Positions 26,778-36,909 of a DNA stretch of 64,000 bases are shown in pieces; position 1 is the stretch's first letter, and every line of letters starts with the position of its first letter. This DNA is from Bog-756 sp963828385 (GTDB lineage Bacteria > Actinomycetota > Acidimicrobiia > Acidimicrobiales > RAAP-2), in NCBI GenBank assembly GCA_963828385.1, contig CAWHEF010000002.1, positions 1,922,001 to 1,986,000 on the forward strand. The letters run 5' to 3'. Below the pieces are notes generated by a model, which saw only the letters and a list, made by a program, of their open reading frames with translations, had not been told where the DNA came from and made no database searches. A program made the translations under genes and the position numbers.

Positions 26778-28432
26778 CTGGCCTCCGTGTACGGCGGGGG
26801 GCCCGTGGCACCGACGATCTCCCGGAGCGTGGCGTCGAGCCAGTTGGGGAGGCCGGGACCACCGTAGATGATGCTCCCGATCGGCCGGGGGTGACTACGG
26901 AGGCCTAGCCAGCCAGCGCCTATCACCAACTCCGCGCCAGCGAGAGCCGAGGCCTCAGGGTGACCGAGCAGGTGGGCGACGAGTTCGCCGGCCGGTTGGT
27001 ATGCAACTCCCTCCGAGGTCTCGATGCTGGCGGCGAAGGCCGTGATGCGCCCCTCTGTCCCACCCGCCGCAGCCCGCGCCGCCTGCGCCGCGGCCTGGGC
27101 TCGACTGCGACCCTCCGTGTTGGCAGCGTCGGTGAGGGTCACCAGCCGTACCGGGAGCCCGGCGCTGGCGGCGTACTCGGCGGCCGCCCGCGCCCATCCG
27201 CCGTCGGTGTGGATGTGCTCGACGATCCCGCGGTGCTCAGCGAGCACCCGTTCCCAACCATCCACCGAGGTGGCCGTGGGATGACCACCGTCGGGAGCGA
27301 CGACAACGGCGTCGATCGGACCAGCCCCTTCGACGACCGAGCACAGAGCGCTGGAGGCTTCGCTAAATCCGTGAGTGAGCTTGACCTGATGGCAGTGGAC
27401 GGATCGGGCCTCCAGAGCGGCGGTGATCGACCGTGCCAGTCGTGGGCGGTCGCTGACGACGGCACAAGATCGCACTTGCGCCGGTGCAGCCTCGACCGGG
27501 GCGGGCTCGTCGAAGATCGGTCCGAACCTTGGGTTGCCGCCGCCAGCGCTCGCCTGCGTGGTCTCCGCCTTGGCAAACGCGCCAGGGATGACGGCATCGA
27601 GCACCCGGGCGAGTGAGACCACCCCGTCGCTTCGAACCACCTCGAGGAGGCGGGGCTCGTCCACCACTGCCACCTCCGGGCCGCCGGCGAAGAGCACCCG
27701 GCCGGTGCACCACCCGAAGTCGTCGCCGACGAGGTATGCGCCGAGAGGACCGAGGTCCTCGGGGCCCGGCATCGAGGTGAATGAGACTCCCCCACCGCCT
27801 GACCTGCCCGCCTGACGAGCTCGCTCCAGGGCAGCGGTGACCATTCGGGTGGCCGCGATGGGCGACATCGCGTTGACGGTCACACCCGGCGGCGCCAGCC
27901 GGCCCAGTTGCCAGGTGAGGGCGGCGACCGCCCGCTTGGCGCAGCTGTACGCGCCGGCATCGGCAGCTCGCCAGCCCGAGCCGGAGGTGACCCCGAGGAC
28001 ACGACCACGACCGGCAGCGGCCATGAGCGGCAGCGCGGCGTCGAGCACGTTGAGGTAGCCCTCGAGGTGCACGGAGAGCACGGCGAGCCAGTCCTCCTCG
28101 GTGCCCTTTGCGAAGTAGGTCTGCCGGGTGATGCCGGCGACGTTGACGACGGCGTCGAGTCCGCCGTGTTCGTCGACCAGCTCCCGGAATAGGCCGCGGA
28201 CCGCCTCGGCGTCTGTCACCGATACCGACGAGGCCTTGGCTGAACCACCCGCCGCCACGATGCGACCGGCCGTGGTCTCCTCGGGCTCCGGGAGCCGCTC
28301 GGAACCATCGAGAGTAACAAGGGGGTCGACGGTGACAACGAACCAGCCGCCACGGCCGAGCTCCTCGGCGATCGCTGCTCCGATCCCGCCACCGCCGCCG
28401 GTCACGACAGCGACCCGCTGACGATCGCTCAT
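26774..28432 (-). CDS. Short-chain dehydrogenase with an extra C-terminal Rossmann-like domain
   Basis: About 552 residues, twice the usual SDR length. The first 250 residues are a normal SDR: VVTGGGGGIGAAIAEELG, VNVAGITRQ, SGSGWRAADAGAYSCAKRA with the YxxxK pair, and PPGVTVNAMSPIA. The C-terminal half (about 330-550) has beta-alpha elements (CAVVSDRPRLARSITAALE, IDAVVVAPDGG, VRLVTLTDAA) but no nucleotide-binding glycine motif, so it looks like a degenerate second SDR. The ATG at 28432 overlaps the monooxygenase stop by four bases. Confidence 0.85.
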   Translation of the reverse strand: MSDRQRVAVVTGGGGGIGAAIAEELGRGGWFVVTVDPLVTLDGSERLPEPEETTAGRIVAAGGSAKASSVSVTDAEAVRGLFRELVDEHGGLDAVVNVAGITRQTYFAKGTEEDWLAVLSVHLEGYLNVLDAALPLMAAAGRGRVLGVTSGSGWRAADAGAYSCAKRAVAALTWQLGRLAPPGVTVNAMSPIAATRMVTAALERARQAGRSGGGGVSFTSMPGPEDLGPLGAYLVGDDFGWCTGRVLFAGGPEVAVVDEPRLLEVVRSDGVVSLARVLDAVIPGAFAKAETTQASAGGGNPRFGPIFDEPAPVEAAPAQVRSCAVVSDRPRLARSITAALEARSVHCHQVKLTHGFSEASSALCSVVEGAGPIDAVVVAPDGGHPTATSVDGWERVLAEHRGIVEHIHTDGGWARAAAEYAASAGLPVRLVTLTDAANTEGRSRAQAAAQAARAAAGGTEGRITAFAASIETSEGVAYQPAGELVAHLLGHPEASALAGAELVIGAGWLGLRSHPRPIGSIIYGGPGLPNWLDATLREIVGATGPPPYTEAR

Positions 28433-30254
28433 GATGCCGTCGACCGGACCTTGAGTTCCAGACCCTCGAGGCTGCCGGCCCTGAGCCACTGCTCGAGCCG
28501 CTCACGGTAGCTGAACCAGTCGCCCATCCCGCGGCCGTAGTTGCCGTTGCGGGGGTTCAACGCTTCGGGGTGGCCCTCGTTGTTGATGCGCGACGGCGTG
28601 CAGGCGGACAGGACAGCGCTCCCGTCGACGTAGGAATCGACGATCTTCTGCGTCCACGCTTCCTCCGCCTCGGCGCTCACGTCGAACACCTCCACACCCT
28701 GCTGCTCGAGAAGCCGGACGGCGCCGCCGATGAACTCGGCACCGAGCACGGCCAGCTGCGTGTAATTGACGGTCACCACCGCTTGCTGCCCCGGTGCCGG
28801 CATGACGAACATGTTCGGGAAGCCACGGCTCATCATCCCGAACAGGCTGGCAGCACCGTTGGCCCACTTCTCTGCCAGGGTAAGGCCACCCCGGCCGACG
28901 ATCTCGTGGCCGGCCCGTCGGAAGAGCGGGGTGAGCTCAGCCTCGAAGCCGGTGCCGTAGATGATGCAGTCGACTTCGTACTGCTGACCGTCGACGACCG
29001 GCCCCCGCTCGGTGATCCGCTCGATCCCGGCGGGGCAGTCGATAAGCGTGACCTTGGGATTGTTGAAGGCCAGAAGGTACTCGTCGTGGAAGCACGGCCG
29101 CTTGCACAGGTAGCGGTAGTACGGCTTGAGGATCTCGGCCGTGGCCTGATCGGCCACCAGCTCCTCTACCCGACGCCGGTGCGTTTCCATGATCCCGTAG
29201 TCGACTTCTTCGGCGGTCCGCAGATATTCTGCAAGCGTCATGCCCTTCTCTCGCGGGGGGTGCTGAACGGCGGCGTAGTGGTGCGTCCACCCGTCGTCCA
29301 CCAGGTCGCGTTCGACAGGCCGCCCCAGCATGATCGCCTGGAAGTTGTCCATTCGGGTCCGCTGCCAGCTCGGGTCGAGCCCATGGGCAAAGTCGGGATC
29401 GGTCGGCCGGTTGCCCCGCTCGCCGATGGCCGACGGCGTGCGCTGGAAGACGTAGAGGTGCTTCGCCGACTCGGCCAGCGGCGGCACACACTGGATGCCG
29501 CTCGCCCCGGTGCCGATGAGGCCGACGACCTTGTCCGCCAATCTGGTGGGGGGCTCTCCGGGGCGCCGCCGGTGTACCCGTAGTCCCACCGCGCCGTGTG
29601 GAACGATCGCCCGGTGAAGTCCTCCATGCCAGGGGTGGTGGGCAGCTTCATGAGGTTGAGAATCCCGACGGCCAGCACGTACCAGCGGCAGCTGACCACG
29701 TCGCCGCGGTCGGTGCGGATCTGCCACCGGGCCGCGTCCTCGTGCCACTCGGCGCCCGTCACACCGGTGTGGAAAAGGGCTTCGGGCACAAGGTCGAAGC
29801 GTCCGGCGATCGCCTCGAGGTGGTGTCGGATCTCCTCGCCGAACGCGTAGCGGCGGGTGGGGATGTAATCGAGCTCCTCGAGCATCGGGAGGTAGATGTA
29901 CGACTCGACGTCGCACATGACGCCCGGGTAACGGTTCCAGTACCAGGTGCCCCCGATGCCTCCCGCCTGGTCGATGATGCGGATCCGCTCGAGGCCGGCC
30001 TTGCGGAGCTGGACGCCGGCGAGGATCCCGGCAATCCCCCCGCCCACGATCACGACATCGACGTCGTCGGCGACCGGGTCGCGCTCGATGAACGATGTGA
30101 ATGGGTCGTCACGGTAGCGGGCGAAATGATCGTCGGTCTGCAGGTCGCGGATGCTGGCGCGGCCGGGGACCAGCCGTTTGTCGCGCTCGGCGAGGTACTT
30201 GGCTCGGACGGCCTCGGAGTCGTAGTTCGCGGCCGCACGATGGGATCCAGGCAT
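28429..30254 (-). pseudogene. Baeyer-Villiger-type flavin monooxygenase, one frameshift
   Basis: The N-terminal frame (from ATG 30254) has DVVIVGGGIAGILAGVQL, GGIGGTWYWNRYPGVMCDVES and the BVMO fingerprint FTGRSFHTARWDYGY. The second frame continues with the NADP site VVGLIGTGASGIQCVPPLAES and a normal C-terminus to 28429. One base is missing in a run of six G (29548-29553, plus strand); seven would restore SPPTRLADKVVG. The joined protein is about 608 residues, close to the long BVMO class with an N-terminal extension. It would oxidise a ketone to an ester or lactone with NADPH and O2. First gene of the operon with the SDR and amidohydrolase. Confidence 0.85.
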
Positions 30255-30539
30255 GCGAGCAATACTAGGGCAGCTCTCGTTCTCATCAGTTGGTGTTCTC
30301 GTTGCTGTCCCACTGCCATGGCTGTGCGGATCTCAGAAATAGATGTCCCCGCCGGTGTTGATCCGCAGCTGAGCATGTTTGGCTGTCTCCGCTTCCTGGT
30401 CCCAGGTCAAGGATCGGCGTAGCTGTTCGAGAAGGTGCTGACCGCACTGGGAATGGCGTCCCGGACAGCCTCCGCGCGTGCACTGGTCATCACCTGAACA
30501 TCCGCTCCGAAGGGCGGACTTTTCGTGGCCAACTGACCG
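30255..30539. other. Intergenic region upstream of the monooxygenase
   Basis: About 285 bases, no recognisable coding segment. It lies between the monooxygenase start and the DUF1800 fragment. Confidence 0.45.
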
Positions 30540-30745
30540 GCGCGGTGGGTCCTTCTTCAGGTCGTCGAGGTCGGTCGGAGGCGCAGTGAACGTCGGGACC
30601 GGGACGGCGTCACCTCCGGGCTCGGACTCGGACAGCCCGGCGGTCGATGGGCGACCGTGGCGCCGTGACCGGCCGAGGCGGTTGCGGACACCTCATGGAG
30701 GGTCCCCCGAAGGCTGCCCGACGCAACAGGTGCGCAGCAGCATTC
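30540..30745 (-). pseudogene. Decayed 5' fragment of a DUF1800 gene
   Basis: This stretch aligns with the start of the DUF1800 gene (17625-17825). For example, the 18 bases at 30591-30608 equal 17673-17690, and the motif encoding AAHLLRRA-FGG is kept at the 5' end. Many substitutions and small indels remove the frame. It is either an old duplication of the gene at 16.5-17.8 kb or the stump of a deleted paralogue. Confidence 0.75.
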
Positions 30746-30835
30746 AGTCGAGCGCGATCAGCAGGTCGGACCGAATCTGGTGACTGGTCGGATCGACTCT
30801 GGCAGCGGCCTAGTCCCTGATCGCGGATTAGCGGA

Positions 30836-31150
30836 TTAGCTGCCCTCTTCGAGTCCTTCTCCGAGTTCTTCGATAGCTCGGCTGTGTTGTTGTTGGGAAA
30901 GGGCGTGTCCCGCCGCGACCAGCAAGGCGATGGGCCATTCGATTATTTCGAGCCCGGCCAACAGTCCAATTCCGCCGTAGTACATCAAATGCTCCGGTGG
31001 CGGCAGGTCGACCGGTCCGATGATCGGAAGGTTCAATGACATGTGTTCAGCCTGGTGAACCTTTTGGGCAGCTGCCTTTCCGGCGACATGTCGGGTGCTC
31101 GTTTGCCTCGTGGACCCCCTTCGGGGCGCTGCAGTCTGCTTCTGGACCAT
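30836..31150 (-). CDS. Small membrane protein associated with the P-type ATPase
   Basis: 104 residues: a basic, Gln/Thr-rich N-terminus, the motif LPPPEHLMYYGGIGLLAGLEIIEW, one or two hydrophobic stretches up to about residue 85, and an acidic tail. I recall similar short proteins beside CtpI-like ATPases in actinobacteria but cannot name the family. It lies 53 bases downstream of the ATPase on the same strand, which suggests an accessory subunit. Confidence 0.65.
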   Translation of the reverse strand: MVQKQTAAPRRGSTRQTSTRHVAGKAAAQKVHQAEHMSLNLPIIGPVDLPPPEHLMYYGGIGLLAGLEIIEWPIALLVAAGHALSQQQHSRAIEELGEGLEEGS

Positions 31151-31203
31151 TAGGTGCCTCCATTGTTCGATGAGTTCAGTTTCATTCGTTTCGCTGGGTC
31201 ACG

Positions 31204-34200
31204 CTACGGCTCGGGTAGGGAAACCGGAGATGGGCGGCTGGAGACGAGGTGATTGTCACGGTTCCAACTCTGTGCACTCTGCTGGTGACGCCGCCGATCT
31301 TCTGTTCGAGCATCGGACGACTGTTCAACATGATCATGGATAGCCGTATCGTCGGTGCGGGCCCCAGGAGGAATCAGGCGCTCTGCAACTCCTGCGAAAA
31401 CAGTAGCTCCGGTGGCACAGCCCAGTGCCTGAGACCACCCGATCGGTCCCAGGGGTGTGCAGCCCAACACCTGGCTGACTCCCGGCGTGCTGATCAGAGC
31501 AGCAAGCGCCGTCAGCGAACCACCTGCTGTCACGACGACGAGGGGGCTGCGCGAGTCCAAGAGAGTCTGTCCGAGCTGGGAGGCTACGAGTGCGACCAAG
31601 CCGACCGTCGACGCCCGTCGGTTACGGCCCGTGAGTTTCGCAAGCGTCCAAGCCGACGTGGCGCCGATCGTGGTGGCCGATCCGCGAATAGCGATGGTTC
31701 GCCACAGTCGGGTCTCATCGAGACCGCCTTGGGCCTTAACTGCGGTCCGAGAGGGGCTCACCGCTACTGCAGCTGCAGGTAGGGCATCGGTAAACAAATT
31801 GACCAACAGCAATTGTCGAGCGCTCAATGGCGCCCGTCCCGAAATGGCGGTTCCGATCACGGTGAATGCCACCTCTCCTGCATTGCCTCCGAGCAGAACC
31901 GAGAGGGCTGCTTGCACCCGTTGCCACAGTTGGTCCCCTTCATCCAATGCCGCACTCAAAGAGCCGATGTTGCCGTCCGTCAGGACCACCTCTGCTGCAC
32001 CGCGTGCCGGATCACTGCCATGGGCGGTAACGCCAATGCCAACGCTGGCGGCGCGAATAGCCGCAGCATCGTTCGCTCCGTCCCCCACCATTGCGCAGAT
32101 GTGACCATTGGCTTCCAAAGCCTGCACGATCTGAACCTTCTGCTCGGGTGACATGCGGGCGAAGATCGTCACCCGCTCGACCGCACGACACTTCTCGTGC
32201 CGGGACATGTGGTCCCATTCGGATCCGATCAAGATCCCGTCCGGCTCGGTTTTCAGTCCCAACTCGCTGATGATCGTTCTTGCCGTGAGTGGGTGGTCGC
32301 CGGTTATCACCCGAACGCTATGGCCTTCTCCGATCAACGCGGGAAGCAGGTCCTTCGCACCCGAACGAGGAGTGTCTGTCAGTCCAAGAAGTCCGACGAT
32401 GTCGAGCTCATCGCGGCACATCTGTTCGAAAGCATCGTCACTCGCGATAGCCGCAGCCACTTGTTGTTCAGTGAGGCGCCGCTCGCCAACTGCGATGATC
32501 CGCAGTCCCCGGGCCGCCATCTCATGCACCCGATCAGTGAGCGCGGTGTCCGGCTCTGCAGCAGCGATCAGAACTTCCGGCGCCCCCTTCACCCTCAGCA
32601 ACCCATCGGAAACTGCCGCCGAGAAGGACCGCCCGGCCCTAAAAGGAAGTTCCGCTTGCCGCTCCGGGACGGAACCGTCGAATGCCTCGAGGATCGCGAT
32701 GTCGGTGGCATGCTGCTGAGACTGGCCGTTCACCATAACTGGACAGGTCTGAGCGGCGCAGTCCAGCACCACTGATGATTCCCAGCCGGGTTGCGGCTGG
32801 ACGGTCGTGACCCGGAGCCGATTCTCACTGAGAGTGCCGGTCTTGTCGAAACAGATCACGTCCACCCGACCAAGGGCTTCAATGGAGCGCGGAGAGCGAA
32901 CCAATACGCCGCGTCGTGTCAGCCGACGGGCAGCCGCCTGTTGGGCCAGAGTGGCTACCAGAGGTAGACCTTCGGGGACGGCGGCCACCGAGATCGACAC
33001 GCCACTGGTGACGGCCTGGCGGATTCCGGTTCCACGCAGAAGGCCGATCAGGGTGACGGTGAGCCCACCGCCGATCGTGATCGGTAACACCCGAGCGGTG
33101 AGACGACCCAATTGTGCCTGGATTCCAACGTCGCGGGCCCTTTGAGGGAGCAATGCGGCGACCCGTCCCGCCTCGGTAGCATCCCCGACTGCGGCGACTA
33201 GTGCGGTTGCCGATCCGGCGACGAGCACGGTCCCCTCAAACAACATGCAACTCCGTTCAGCAAGTGGAGCGCCGGGCGTCGACGAGGGATCCTTCCGTAC
33301 AGGTAGGGATTCCCCGGTCAGAGACGATTCGTCCACCTCCACCGTCTCAGCCGCGAGCAGCCGGGCGTCGGCAGGCACCACCTCGCCGGCTCGTACTTCA
33401 ATAATGTCACCGGGAGCAAGGTCGGCCTGAGCAACGTCGCGGTACGCGAGATCGTCATGACCGATGCTCACGAGCACCCGTGCGGGGACACTTTGTCCCG
33501 CTAGAAGCCGGTTCAGGAGCCGTTCGGCCCGCAGACGTTGGGCAGCCGAGAGAATGGCATTACCCGTCACAACCGATCCGACCAACAGAGCGTCTACCGG
33601 TGAACCCAGTAGGGCACTGGCAGCCGCTCCCGTAGCCAAGATCGGCGTCAATGGGTCGGCCAGTTCCGAGCGCGCCGCCCTGGCTAGTCGCCAAGCCCAC
33701 ACCCCTGGGGTGCTGGTTACTCGCCATGCTGCGGCGACACCCGGTGGGACGAACCTCCATTGGCTATCGGTCCTAGGAAGGGGCGCCGTCCGCTCTCTCG
33801 GGTCAGAGAAAAAGGCGAGCGCTTGACTCGCCGTCAAGGAATGAAAGTCGACGACAGGAGGGGGGTTTGGGATGGGAAGCCGGGCGACGTTCCGTGCCGC
33901 CAAACGGCCATTAACGAGACCGAGGGCTGCTCCGACTACCACAGGGCCCGGGCCGCGTCCGCGCACGCCAGGAAGCATGAGGAGACCGCCGAGGATCGTC
34001 GAGCCGGCTGACAGCTCCACACCTCGGCGGCTCGTGGCCCGGGCAGCCGGCAAGGCGCTGAGGATCCTCCAAGCTGCCTCAAGGTCAGGCAGAAGCAGAT
34101 CAGCAGTCCAGCCCGGCGGCACATCCGGCTTCGTGAGGGCCAGGGCGACGTCAGCCGCGGCCAAGGCTGTCGGCGCCTGTGCCCCCAACAGTGCGACCGT

Positions 34201-35643
34201 GTGGCCGGCAGCCTGGAGCCCGACGACAGCGTCACACAAACCGACATCGACCACGTCATTTTGCTGGTAGAGGTCGTCAAAGCCAGCCCGCAAGCTACCC
34301 AGCTCTTCTAGATCGAGCGACACCAACTCGACCCCGGCTTGCCGAGCCGCCGACAGGAGGGTGCCGGCCAAAGGATCCGGAACCGATGTAATCAACACGC
34401 GTGCCGATTCCGGTACATCGAGCCTGTCCTGAGCGCAGGAAAGGCTCCGCGCCGGGTGCCAACCGGGTTGGAGATAGCCGCGGGCGACGTCGGCGCACGC
34501 CTCAGTCCAAAGGGCACCGCGCGTCGTTCTATCTGTGCCAACGATCTGGGTCACGGCAAGGCTATTGCTCAACACGGCCCGAGGATCGACCACGAGAGTG
34601 TCGACCCGGTCAAGCCGGCGCAGAGCGTCACTCCGTAAAGCGAGCACATCATGATCGTCGGAAAGGTGACGGCTCAGCGTGGCCGCAAATGATTCTCTGG
34701 CCGTACGGGTGGCGCGTGGAGCGGCCACCAAGACGGCGTCAGATGCCCGATTTAGGTTACCGGTCGCGAGACCGACCCCGGCTGTTCCCAGCAAACCCAC
34801 GATGGCAGAGGCATCGGTGTATCGCTCGATGGGCCCCGGTGGACGCGGTACAGGGCGATCGATGGCCGGAAACGGTGCGTCGGAGGCTGCCTGTGCCGCC
34901 AGCTCTGGTTCGAGGCGCTCCCAGGCCCTCATGCCAGCGAAGGCCTCGGCAGCCATTACGGCACGTAGTGTCAGGTCGACTGCGAGCGTGCCCGGTCCCT
35001 GAGCCAGGCTCTGAGCAGCGGCAGTCGAAACAGCGAGAGCAACGTCGGCCGCTTCGGCACCGATCCGTTTTTCCACGGCGCGCCGAAGACGAGGTTGAAC
35101 ATCGACCAAGACGACTGCCGCTGCCGCGGCGCCGGGCAGGCGCGGAAGGCCCAACACCCGACCAGTCACGGCACCCACCAAACCCACGGCGTCCGCGCTA
35201 ACCGCTGCCACCCGTCCGGCCAGCACGGCGGTATCGCCGGGTAAGGTTGTTACCCCCTCGGGACGACCTCCCTTGCCACCCTGGGCGGTCTCATCAGTTG
35301 TGCTCGCCGCTTCGGCTTCACAGCGGCTGATGACCTCGAAGAGTTGCGCCAAGGTCGGCCCATCTGGCTCAAGTGACACCACAACTCGTGAAAGGGTCCG
35401 GTTCAGCTCGACCCACTCCACGCCTGGGAGCGCGCGCAGGGCTGCAACGACCCGGTCGCCCATGACCCCTCCGGTAGGGCCATCCAAGCCTCGGACCTCA
35501 ATCCATGCGCGCCCCGAACCCAGCCAGGACCGCCTCGTCAAGGAAGCACCCACTCCGCTTGCAACCGCCGCGATCCCCGAGGCGGCCAGCGCCACCGTTG
35601 AGGTGATGAAACGGGAAACCAGCATTCGGTTACTCTGTCCCAA
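31204..35643 (-). CDS. CtpI-like P-type ATPase with duplicated HAD region
   Basis: 1479 residues, far longer than the ~700-900 of common cation pumps. The active pump is in the second half: TGES near 776, PEGLP, the phosphorylation site DKTGT (Asp about 933), KGAPE and GDGANDAAA near 1187, with flanking helices and a C-terminal helical domain. The first half holds a heavy-metal-associated-like fold, hydrophobic segments and a degenerate HAD unit (DTLVVDPRAVL; TVALLGAQAPTALAAADVALAL) without the catalytic Asp. Mycobacterial CtpI has a similar layout. The transported ion is unknown. The acidic/His-rich C-terminus could sense it. Confidence 0.87.
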   Translation of the reverse strand: MGQSNRMLVSRFITSTVALAASGIAAVASGVGASLTRRSWLGSGRAWIEVRGLDGPTGGVMGDRVVAALRALPGVEWVELNRTLSRVVVSLEPDGPTLAQLFEVISRCEAEAASTTDETAQGGKGGRPEGVTTLPGDTAVLAGRVAAVSADAVGLVGAVTGRVLGLPRLPGAAAAAVVLVDVQPRLRRAVEKRIGAEAADVALAVSTAAAQSLAQGPGTLAVDLTLRAVMAAEAFAGMRAWERLEPELAAQAASDAPFPAIDRPVPRPPGPIERYTDASAIVGLLGTAGVGLATGNLNRASDAVLVAAPRATRTARESFAATLSRHLSDDHDVLALRSDALRRLDRVDTLVVDPRAVLSNSLAVTQIVGTDRTTRGALWTEACADVARGYLQPGWHPARSLSCAQDRLDVPESARVLITSVPDPLAGTLLSAARQAGVELVSLDLEELGSLRAGFDDLYQQNDVVDVGLCDAVVGLQAAGHTVALLGAQAPTALAAADVALALTKPDVPPGWTADLLLPDLEAAWRILSALPAARATSRRGVELSAGSTILGGLLMLPGVRGRGPGPVVVGAALGLVNGRLAARNVARLPIPNPPPVVDFHSLTASQALAFFSDPRERTAPLPRTDSQWRFVPPGVAAAWRVTSTPGVWAWRLARAARSELADPLTPILATGAAASALLGSPVDALLVGSVVTGNAILSAAQRLRAERLLNRLLAGQSVPARVLVSIGHDDLAYRDVAQADLAPGDIIEVRAGEVVPADARLLAAETVEVDESSLTGESLPVRKDPSSTPGAPLAERSCMLFEGTVLVAGSATALVAAVGDATEAGRVAALLPQRARDVGIQAQLGRLTARVLPITIGGGLTVTLIGLLRGTGIRQAVTSGVSISVAAVPEGLPLVATLAQQAAARRLTRRGVLVRSPRSIEALGRVDVICFDKTGTLSENRLRVTTVQPQPGWESSVVLDCAAQTCPVMVNGQSQQHATDIAILEAFDGSVPERQAELPFRAGRSFSAAVSDGLLRVKGAPEVLIAAAEPDTALTDRVHEMAARGLRIIAVGERRLTEQQVAAAIASDDAFEQMCRDELDIVGLLGLTDTPRSGAKDLLPALIGEGHSVRVITGDHPLTARTIISELGLKTEPDGILIGSEWDHMSRHEKCRAVERVTIFARMSPEQKVQIVQALEANGHICAMVGDGANDAAAIRAASVGIGVTAHGSDPARGAAEVVLTDGNIGSLSAALDEGDQLWQRVQAALSVLLGGNAGEVAFTVIGTAISGRAPLSARQLLLVNLFTDALPAAAVAVSPSRTAVKAQGGLDETRLWRTIAIRGSATTIGATSAWTLAKLTGRNRRASTVGLVALVASQLGQTLLDSRSPLVVVTAGGSLTALAALISTPGVSQVLGCTPLGPIGWSQALGCATGATVFAGVAERLIPPGARTDDTAIHDHVEQSSDARTEDRRRHQQSAQSWNRDNHLVSSRPSPVSLPEP

Positions 35644-35728
35644 AGGTGGCTGTGCTACACAGAAAGTGACTGGGTACCATGTTGAAAAGGTTATTTCTCC
35701 GACCTGCGATTCCGGTCTTGAGTCTCAA

Positions 35729-36193
35729 TTGCGACTAATCACTTTCACCTTTAGAGCCGCCGAAGATGCCGCGGCAATTGGTACTGGTACCGCTGGAGCC
35801 GTAACAGGAGCTGCCCTCGGTGCCGTCTTCGGTGGTATGAGCGGTGTCATCCGCGGAGCTGGCCGGGGGGCGCGGACGGGAGCAGGTTCTTCTGCCGCCG
35901 CTGCTCTTGGCCTTGCCACTCTAGGAGCTGCAGGAATCGTGGATTGGCCGATCGTGCTCTTGGCCGGCGGGACAACGCTCGCACTGCGTCGCATACGCGA
36001 TACGGCCGCCACAGCTGATTCCGACGCAGCTGCCACCCGGCAAGTCAGTCCGTCGAGAGGACTGGACAGTCTTCAAGCTGCCTCTGATTCGTCTCTCTCA
36101 AGCTCGCAGTTGAGCTCGGCTCCGAGCAAGACCGCGAGACCGGTGAGGAAGAGCCAGAGAAGCAACACTGCGACTCCCGCAAACGCCCCGTAG
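35729..36193 (+). CDS. Putative small glycine-zipper membrane protein
   Basis: From TTG 35729 the frame gives about 154 residues. GTGTAGAVTGAALGAVFGGMSGVIRGAGRGARTGAG is a long Gly/Ala zipper, followed by ALGLATLGAAGIVDWPIVLLAGGTTLALRR and a polar Ser-rich tail. The start is poorly defined; upstream codons also remain open. It is divergent from the P-type ATPase and its 3' end overlaps the convergent YihY gene by 121 bases, so the tail may be shorter in reality. No family recognised. Confidence 0.45.
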   Translation: MRLITFTFRAAEDAAAIGTGTAGAVTGAALGAVFGGMSGVIRGAGRGARTGAGSSAAAALGLATLGAAGIVDWPIVLLAGGTTLALRRIRDTAATADSDAAATRQVSPSRGLDSLQAASDSSLSSSQLSSAPSKTARPVRKSQRSNTATPANAP

Positions 36194-36909
36194 CTTCTCG
36201 ACTCATGGCCGAAATGGTCCAAATAGTACGAGAACGCCGCTGATGAGAGAAGCCAGCAGATTGTCGCGACGACAGTACCTGGGGTGATCCACGACCACGT
36301 AAGGTTCTCTCTCTTGGGCCCGATCGCATAGTAGGTTGACAGTAGGAGTGCAGCTAGGACAATCGCGGCGGCCCACCGGAAGACGAGCCAGAGCACATCG
36401 GCCACCGGAAACAACCGATGAAGGGGATCGCCGAGCACCAGCAGCACCGAAGCTGCACCCCCCAGAAGAGCCGTGATTATCAACAATGGGAGCGCCATCA
36501 GCCTCCGGCCGACAAATCCCCGGTCACCATCCACCTCGTACGCGACATCCAACGCGACCTGTAGCGCGGCCATGGCCTCCACTGCCGCCCAGAATGCGAC
36601 GATGACGCCGAATAGCAATTCGACGGTGCTTCCTCGATGGCCGAGCGGGTTCGTCAGAGCCTGGTCGAGCACCTGTGACATCTGCGCCGGCAGTAGCACG
36701 CCAGCGTCATGCACCGCTGTGCTCAGTTGCGAGCCGGACAATCCGACCAGTCCAGCCAGGCCCAGCACGCCGATGACGGCTGGGAAAAGGGCAAGGAACC
36801 AGTGGAACGCCAAGCTCGCGGCACTGGTGGTGATCCGATCTTGCACCGCCTCGTGCAGGCTTCTGCGACCGAACGTTGCCCACCTCGCGAGCACGAGCCG
36901 AGTCCTCAC
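36073..36909 (-). CDS. YihY/virulence factor BrkB family membrane protein
   Basis: 278 residues with about six helices. The family pattern is visible: AASLAFHWFLALFPAVIGVLGL, FGVIVAFWAAVEAM, RGFVGRRLMALPLLI, WSWITPGTVVATICWLLSSAAFSYYLDHFG and a C-terminal GAELNCELER. Function is unsettled; proposed roles include transport. It is co-oriented with the P-type ATPase block but separated from it by a divergent small gene. Confidence 0.9.
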   Translation of the reverse strand: MRTRLVLARWATFGRRSLHEAVQDRITTSAASLAFHWFLALFPAVIGVLGLAGLVGLSGSQLSTAVHDAGVLLPAQMSQVLDQALTNPLGHRGSTVELLFGVIVAFWAAVEAMAALQVALDVAYEVDGDRGFVGRRLMALPLLIITALLGGAASVLLVLGDPLHRLFPVADVLWLVFRWAAAIVLAALLLSTYYAIGPKRENLTWSWITPGTVVATICWLLSSAAFSYYLDHFGHESRSYGAFAGVAVLLLWLFLTGLAVLLGAELNCELERDESEAA

